Below, piece by piece: positions 6,813 to 8,862 of a stretch of DNA of 8,862 nt. A model generated the notes under the pieces. It was not told the DNA's origin and ran no database searches. It was given only the letters and a program-made list of their open reading frames with translations. Position 1 is the first letter of the stretch. Every line of letters begins with the position of its first letter. Position numbers and translations under genes: made by a program. The DNA comes from Anaerolineales bacterium (GTDB taxonomy: Bacteria > Chloroflexota > Anaerolineae > Anaerolineales > DRMV01), in assembly GCA_015491595.1 (NCBI GenBank), contig WFVP01000096.1, positions 1 to 8,862 on the forward strand, given 5' to 3'.

Positions 6813-6848
6813 GCAGGCCGTCCTGCTCCGGGCAAGCCTTCCACAGGG

Positions 6849-6886
6849 AAAAACAACCCGCGGGGAGCAGCCAGCCCCGCGGGTTG
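6849..6886 (-). terminator. Intrinsic terminator on the minus strand
   Basis: A perfect 12-bp GC-rich stem (6854-6865 with 6875-6886, CAACCCGCGGGG and its complement) closes a 9-nt loop. On the minus strand it is followed at once by TTTTT (6849-6853). It starts 17 nt after the stop of the 18-codon ORF and also serves as the end for any transcript of the upstream GT-B-like gene. It prevents antisense reading into clc. Confidence 0.88.
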
Positions 6887-6903
6887 CGTCGCGAGCGCCG
6901 AAG

Positions 6904-6960
6904 TCAACCTATGGGCCGCCACCCCCCGCGGGCGGTGAGCAGGTACACCTTGCGTGCCAT
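6904..6960 (-). CDS. Candidate small protein, 18 aa (MARKVYLLTARGGWRPIG)
   Basis: A short ORF in the gap between convergent genes. The Shine-Dalgarno GGAGGT (6969-6974 on the plus strand, read in reverse) is among the best in the window and lies 8 nt before the ATG at 6958-6960; a second ATG directly upstream (6961-6963) would give 19 aa at 5-nt spacing. Codons are those favoured by the neighbouring genes (AAG, GTG, TAC, CTG, CTC, ACC, GCC, CGC). The peptide is basic with a short hydrophobic core VYLL and a C-terminal GGWRPIG. A promoter and 5' stem-loop precede it and a terminator follows 17 nt after the stop, so it has all parts of a gene. I do not recognise it. It is not a leader peptide for a downstream gene, since none follows on this strand. 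A non-coding RNA or a chance ORF in a 3' UTR are the alternatives. Confidence 0.5.
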   Translation of the reverse strand: MARKVYLLTARGGWRPIG

Positions 6961-6990
6961 CATGGCCCACCTCCCGCTTTTCAGGGTGTT

Positions 6991-7010
6991 GTGCCCAAGG
7001 GCTTCGGCAC
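6991..7010 (-). other. 5' stem-loop of the small-ORF transcript
   Basis: GTGCC (6991-6995) pairs with GGCAC (7006-7010) around a 10-nt loop that can pair further (AA/TT). The predicted transcription start from the -10 box at 7016-7021 is about 7009, so the stem would sit at the extreme 5' end of the RNA, where such stems protect transcripts from decay. The role is inferred. Confidence 0.4.
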
Positions 7011-7015
7011 TTTTC

Positions 7016-7042
7016 TATATACCCAGGCGGTGTTAACAAGGC
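7016..7042 (-). promoter_or_regulatory. Candidate promoter for the small ORF
   Basis: The minus strand reads TGGGTATATAG with a -10 box TATATA (7016-7021). A TG lies just upstream, in a near extended -10 arrangement. The -35 region is weak (GCCTTG at 7037-7042 with a short 15-nt spacer). This is the only AT-rich -10-like element in the gap between 6785 and 7092. Confidence 0.4.
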
Positions 7043-7092
7043 GTTAGAGGAGAGGGGAAAAGAGCCTCCACCTTCTCGGCTGGCGACCCGCC

Positions 7093-8520
7093 TCACCCGG
7101 CCAGTTGGGCCAGGAAGGCCCCCGTCCGCCGCCCGGCCGAGCCATCGGTGTAAGTGCATTCCTGTTCCACGAAGCGTCGTCGGGCCTCCCGACGGGCCTC
7201 CGGAGCCTCCAGGGCCCGATTCAAGGCATCCCGCAGTGCGTCGATATCGTGGGCCACTTCCCCGGCCCCAGACTTCAGGAACCGGCTGTGGGTTGGCCAG
7301 TGGTCGATTTGGGATAGCCGGAGGGTGAACTTCCCCGGCCAGGGTTCGGGCGCGTCGATGCACACGCTCACGATAGGGGAATCATGAATGGCCGTCTCCA
7401 CCACCATGGTGGAGTACACGGTGGTAAACACGTCGGCGTGGGCCATCATGGAGGACTTCTCGTCCATGTCCTCCCCGGAGTAATAGCCCAAAGACCCGCC
7501 CAAAGGCACGGGCTTGACCACATGGACGTGGGGATACTTGCGGGCCAACGCGAACACCCGCTCCCGCTCGGCGGCGAAGTGGGGTACGTCCATGAAGTGG
7601 TTGGGATGCAACCGGATGAGGAGTTGCGCCGGATAGGCCAACCGGTCCTCGGCCACCAGCCGGGCCAGGGCTTCAATGTTCTGGTAGTTGGGGGAGAAGG
7701 TCACAAAAGTGCTGGCGTAGGCGATGAGCTTCCGGTGGGGGTCCAGGCCGTGACGCCGGAAGTATTCCTCCCGGGGGAGCACCCACTGCCGTCGGAAGTA
7801 GCCGTCATAGGTAGGAATACCCCCGATGTGGATGCGCTCGGGGTCCCAGTCCGAACCCAGGACAGCCTCCTGCTTCTGAATTTCCGACCACACGTTCAGG
7901 TAATCCACCGGCGCGCCGGGAAGGCTGTAGCTGCTGGTGTTGTCCCAACCGATGATGACCGACGCCGTGGTCACGCCATGGCGAAGTTTGGCTTCCCGGA
8001 GGAGATAGCGGTCCAGACGCCAGCCCGGCGTGCTGGCCACCACCAGGTCGGGCCGGAAGGTCTCGAAGATGTCCCGGTAGATATCGGGGGTGAAGCGCCA
8101 CTGAGCCCGGACCACCCACTGCCGCGCGGCCCGGAAGCGACGCATCAGGGCCACGTAAGGCAGGATGACCTTGAGGATGAGACGGCGCCGCGCGTGGGCC
8201 TCGAAGGACACCTGTTGAATGAAACTCTCCACTGCGCCCAGGGGGATGCGCCGGGACGCGCCCGCCCGACGCAGGAAATCGAGCCAGTACTGGGTGCGGT
8301 GTTGGACCCGGTAGAAATAGTCCCGGGCCTGCCGGAGACGCAAACCCCCGAAGGACAGCCCCGGCCGGGCGAAACGCTCCTGCAACACGTCCACCAACGC
8401 ATCGTCCGTGAGCAAAAGGACCCGGTGCCCCTGCTCCAGCAAAGTGGGAAGCACATCCGTCTGCAAAAAGTAGACCAAGGCCAGACCGTGGTCCGCACTG
8501 ATGAGAATTCGCTTTCCCAT
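7093..8520 (-). CDS. GT-B-like glycosyl/glycerophosphotransferase-type protein
   Basis: A 475-aa soluble protein. The N-terminus KRILISADHGLA (3-14) looks like the first strand of a GT-B Rossmann domain; RPDLVVAST (156-164) and IIGWDNTSSYSLPG (189-202) fit its end. Then come LNVWSE (208-213) and HIGGIPTYDGYF (231-242), the domain junction. The second domain shows LIAYASTF (265-272), RLHPNHF (303-309), ADVFTTVYSTMVVETAIHD (362-380) and PIVSVCID (382-389), the usual donor-side layout of CDP-glycerol glycerophosphotransferase, UDP-GlcNAc 2-epimerase-like and surface-polysaccharide proteins. The exact reaction cannot be assigned; envelope polysaccharide work is likely. The ATG at 8518-8520 is preferred to the GTG one codon upstream because AAGGA lies 8 nt before the ATG. 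The gene stands alone downstream of tRNA-Pro, with no promoter of its own visible in the 62-nt gap. Confidence 0.75.
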   Translation of the reverse strand: MGKRILISADHGLALVYFLQTDVLPTLLEQGHRVLLLTDDALVDVLQERFARPGLSFGGLRLRQARDYFYRVQHRTQYWLDFLRRAGASRRIPLGAVESFIQQVSFEAHARRRLILKVILPYVALMRRFRAARQWVVRAQWRFTPDIYRDIFETFRPDLVVASTPGWRLDRYLLREAKLRHGVTTASVIIGWDNTSSYSLPGAPVDYLNVWSEIQKQEAVLGSDWDPERIHIGGIPTYDGYFRRQWVLPREEYFRRHGLDPHRKLIAYASTFVTFSPNYQNIEALARLVAEDRLAYPAQLLIRLHPNHFMDVPHFAAERERVFALARKYPHVHVVKPVPLGGSLGYYSGEDMDEKSSMMAHADVFTTVYSTMVVETAIHDSPIVSVCIDAPEPWPGKFTLRLSQIDHWPTHSRFLKSGAGEVAHDIDALRDALNRALEAPEARREARRRFVEQECTYTDGSAGRRTGAFLAQLAG

Positions 8521-8538
8521 CACACCCTTCCTTCAGGA

Positions 8539-8577
8539 CGAGATGACCCCCTTCCCGATGGGAAGGGGGCCGTCTCG
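8539..8577 (-). other. Long stem-loop between tRNA-Pro and the GT-B-like gene
   Basis: A perfect 10-bp stem CCCCCTTCCC/GGGAAGGGGG (8547-8556 with 8560-8569) closes a 3-nt loop. After one mismatch it extends by 7 more pairs, including one G-U (8539-8545 with 8571-8577). It begins 5 nt past the tRNA 3' end and ends just before the RBS of the following gene. No T tract follows on either strand, so it is a poor intrinsic terminator. It could be a tRNA 3' processing/stability element, a leaky terminator or a translational control hairpin. Confidence 0.7.
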
Positions 8578-8582
8578 GACTG

Positions 8583-8656
8583 TCGGGGCGGGCGGATTTG
8601 AACCGCCGACCCCCGCAACCCCATTGCGGTGCGCTACCGGGCTGCGCCACGCCCCG
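8583..8656 (-). tRNA. tRNA-Pro (anticodon GGG)
   Basis: A 74-nt cloverleaf on the minus strand. The acceptor stem is CGGGGCG/CGCCCCG, with the C1-G72 pair typical of bacterial tRNA-Pro, and the discriminator is A. The anticodon stem CCGCA/TGCGG holds the loop ATGGGGT, giving anticodon GGG. The T arm is GGCGG-TTCAAAT-CCGCC. CCA is not encoded; the genomic bases there are CAG. Confidence 0.96.
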
Positions 8657-8667
8657 AAGCCAGCCTT

Positions 8668-8695
8668 ATTATACCCACCGAGGCGAAGAAGGCAA
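8668..8695 (-). promoter_or_regulatory. Promoter of tRNA-Pro
   Basis: A perfect TATAAT (8668-8673, minus strand) lies 11 nt before the tRNA 5' end. A TTGCCT (8690-8695, 4 of 6 matches to TTGACA) stands 16 nt upstream. It may also drive the GT-B-like gene, because no other promoter is seen between the tRNA and that gene. Confidence 0.78.
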
Positions 8696-8846
8696 GGCAA
8701 ATCCGAGACAATGATGCAACATCTCCCACCTGGGGTCGCGGTTTCTCGTCAGACCGGGCCCTCGCCTGTCCAGTCCACTTCCCTCCCGAGACCAGGGGTC
8801 AGTCCCTACCCTGCCCGTGGCCTCGCCAGAGGACCTATCGAGGGTG

Positions 8847-8855
8847 TGGTATAGT
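8847..8855 (+). promoter_or_regulatory. Possible extended -10 promoter reading out of the window
   Basis: TGG followed by TATAGT (8850-8855) makes an extended -10 element on the plus strand, at the start of an AT-rich patch at the window edge. No -35 box is seen at the expected distance. The rest of 8697-8846 is GC-rich, holds no supported ORF, and matches no RNA family that I recognise. Confidence 0.25.
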
Positions 8856-8862
8856 TTTATTG

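Noticed and set aside
6904..6963. The small ORF as a regulatory leader (attenuator) peptide
   Set aside because: No gene follows on the minus strand beyond the terminator; the next sequence is the antisense of the clc 3' end. The peptide has no run of a single amino-acid codon.
7384..8601. A 405-codon plus-strand frame opposite the GT-B-like gene
   Set aside because: It is the antisense shadow of a protein with clear GT-B motifs. It has no RBS and runs into the tRNA-Pro gene.
8696..8862. A structured RNA (RNase P, SRP or 6S-like) at the right edge
   Set aside because: Both strands were read for RNase P core motifs and an SRP apical loop; none was found. GC-rich composition alone gives the impression of stems.

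Overview
This is an 8.86 kb, GC-rich stretch of bacterial chromosome. The best guess for the source is a Chloroflexota (Anaerolineae-type) bacterium known from metagenomic or draft assembly. The lineage is inferred from protein style and GC-rich codon use; no marker gene proves it. The first 20 bases are not genomic: positions 2-20 are the 19-bp Tn5 mosaic end used in tagmentation libraries, so genomic sequence begins at about position 21 and this edge is a contig end.

Layout. The left block lies on the minus strand. Reading right to left it holds a degraded MFS transporter (2125-1469), a frameshifted DUF6504-like gene (1433-1103), a tRNA-Phe(GAA)/tRNA-Gln(CUG) pair with its own promoter and a strong intrinsic terminator, a secreted lipoprotein c-type cytochrome (681-130), and the first 26 codons of a very basic protein cut off by the adapter. 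A central plus-strand run has its promoter at about 2242-2271 and holds pgk (phosphoglycerate kinase), a small YkvA/DUF1232 membrane protein, a GtrB/ArnC-type polyprenyl-phosphate glycosyltransferase, and a ClC anion channel/transporter fused to two CBS domains and a TrkA-C (RCK_C) domain. These four genes are tightly packed (18-nt gap, 3-nt gap, 29-nt overlap) and look like one operon. The right block is again minus strand: a tRNA-Pro(GGG) with a clear promoter, a long hairpin, and a 475-aa GT-B-like glycosyl/glycerophosphotransferase-type protein. Between the convergent ends of this gene and clc lies a compact unit made of a promoter, a 5' stem-loop, a strong Shine-Dalgarno, an 18-codon ORF and a terminator.

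Function. The window combines glycolysis (pgk), cell-envelope glycosylation (the GT2 and the GT-B-like protein), anion transport with nucleotide-sensing domains (clc), extracytoplasmic electron transfer (the cytochrome) and three tRNAs. No defence system, CRISPR array, insertion sequence or phage gene is visible. The points most worth checking are the 18-aa ORF unit (6849-7042), three apparent single-base losses clustered in 1190-1570, the residue changes at anion/proton positions of the ClC protein, and the possible tRNA-Pro/mRNA co-transcript.
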